NCBI GenBank assembly: GCA_043760555.1
Contig: JAYUOW010000042.1
Span: 1 to 6,310 of the forward strand
Source: JANMDR01 sp043760555
GTDB lineage: Bacteria; Pseudomonadota; Gammaproteobacteria; Burkholderiales; Usitatibacteraceae
Length of the DNA: 6,310 bases
Direction: 5' to 3'
Every line of letters starts with the position of its first letter. Within the stretch, counting starts at the first letter, position 1. Of this stretch, positions 5,999-6,310 are shown piece after piece. The position numbers and the translations under genes were made by a program. The notes beneath the pieces are model-generated. The model did not search any database, was not told where the DNA came from, and worked only from the letters and a program-made list of their open reading frames with translations.

Positions 5999-6310
5999 AT
6001 GCACGCTTTTAAAGGTTTTAGAGGTTTTAAACCGCTTCTTGCAATAACTCTCACGGCAACCCTTTGCAGCGCCGTGTTGTTACTTGCTGCCCCCGCCCTC
6101 GCCCAAACCGTTTCCACCGTAGCCGGTACGGGCTTAAACCCTGTTCCATCGACTGGCGATGGCTTAGCCGCCACCGCCGCAACACTCAACCGACCGCTTG
6201 GCGTGCTGGTGCGCCGCGATGGCAGCGTGTTGATTGCTGAGCAAAGTGGCCATCGCGTTCGTAAAATTGATGCGGCAGGCATTATCACCACCTTTGCAGG
6301 CACGGGCATA
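5999..6310 (+). CDS. Exported NHL-repeat protein, N-terminal part (cut at the window edge)
   Basis: The reading frame is open for 104 codons to the window end. Residues 1-35 form a signal peptide: a basic start with K5, R8 and K11, a hydrophobic core (LLAITLTATLCSAVLLLAA) and an ALA cleavage site before Gln36, so the protein should cross the inner membrane by the Sec route. From about residue 37 the pattern is that of NHL beta-propeller repeats: VSTVAGTG (38-45), TGDGLAATAATLNRPLGVLV (52-71), then RDGSVLIAEQSGHRVRKID (73-91) and GIITTFAGTG (94-103). This matches the family form STVAGTG..GDG..A..A.L..P.GV..D..G.VYIAD...HRIRKV. Such propellers usually bind proteins, peptides or sugars in the periplasm or outside the cell; the ligand cannot be read from this part. 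It has its own ribosome binding site, follows a long non-coding stretch and shows no functional link to the upstream operon. Confidence 0.85.
   Translation, partial: MHAFKGFRGFKPLLAITLTATLCSAVLLLAAPALAQTVSTVAGTGLNPVPSTGDGLAATAATLNRPLGVLVRRDGSVLIAEQSGHRVRKIDAAGIITTFAGTGI

Noticed and set aside
5905..6309. 134-codon minus-strand open frame at the right end
   Set aside because: It is antisense to the NHL-repeat gene, which has a ribosome binding site, a signal peptide and repeat consensus on the plus strand.

Overview
The window looks like a bacterial chromosome segment, most probably from a betaproteobacterium of the Burkholderiales/Oxalobacteraceae type. I infer this from the style of the acyl-CoA ligase and of the phosphotransferase-family protein, and from the moderate GC content; no rRNA or other marker gene is present to confirm it. 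Genes occupy 1-884 on the minus strand and 1110-5276 plus 5999-6310 on the plus strand.

Left part (minus strand, read right to left). A sigma-70-like promoter with a perfect TATAAT drives an ECF-type sigma factor (315-884, TTG start). Forty-five bases further on is the start of a Ser/Thr protein kinase cut by the window edge just as its glycine-rich loop begins (1-269). This sigma/kinase pairing resembles the ECF43-type systems (EcfP/PknT of Vibrio, EcfK/PknS of Xanthomonas), in which the kinase activates the sigma factor by phosphorylating a Thr in region 2. The usual acidic DAED stretch is replaced here by SPTE, with Thr55 as candidate phosphosite.

Middle (plus strand, diverging from the sigma gene). 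Three closely spaced genes, with gaps of 53 and 58 bases, appear to form a catabolic operon: an aminoglycoside-phosphotransferase-fold kinase (1110-2183), an ACAD10/11-type acyl-CoA dehydrogenase (2237-3451) and a FadD-type acyl-CoA synthetase (3510-5276). The first two correspond to the two halves of the fused animal proteins ACAD10 and ACAD11, and to LvaA and LvaC of levulinate catabolism in Pseudomonas putida. The likely scheme is activation of an acid to its CoA thioester, phosphorylation of a hydroxyacyl-CoA (probably 4-hydroxy), then conversion by the dehydrogenase-fold partner to an intermediate that enters beta-oxidation. The operon ends in a strong hairpin followed by a T run.

Right part. 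A 722-base non-coding stretch (5277-5998) carries four palindromic elements: the operon terminator, a C/G-rich element with a G-quadruplex motif, a GTAGGTTGGGC palindrome, and a second hairpin that is a diverged copy of the terminator. The two terminator-like hairpins have identical length, and three pairs of compensating base changes preserve the stem. After this comes the 5' end of an exported NHL-repeat protein (5999-6310), cut by the window edge.
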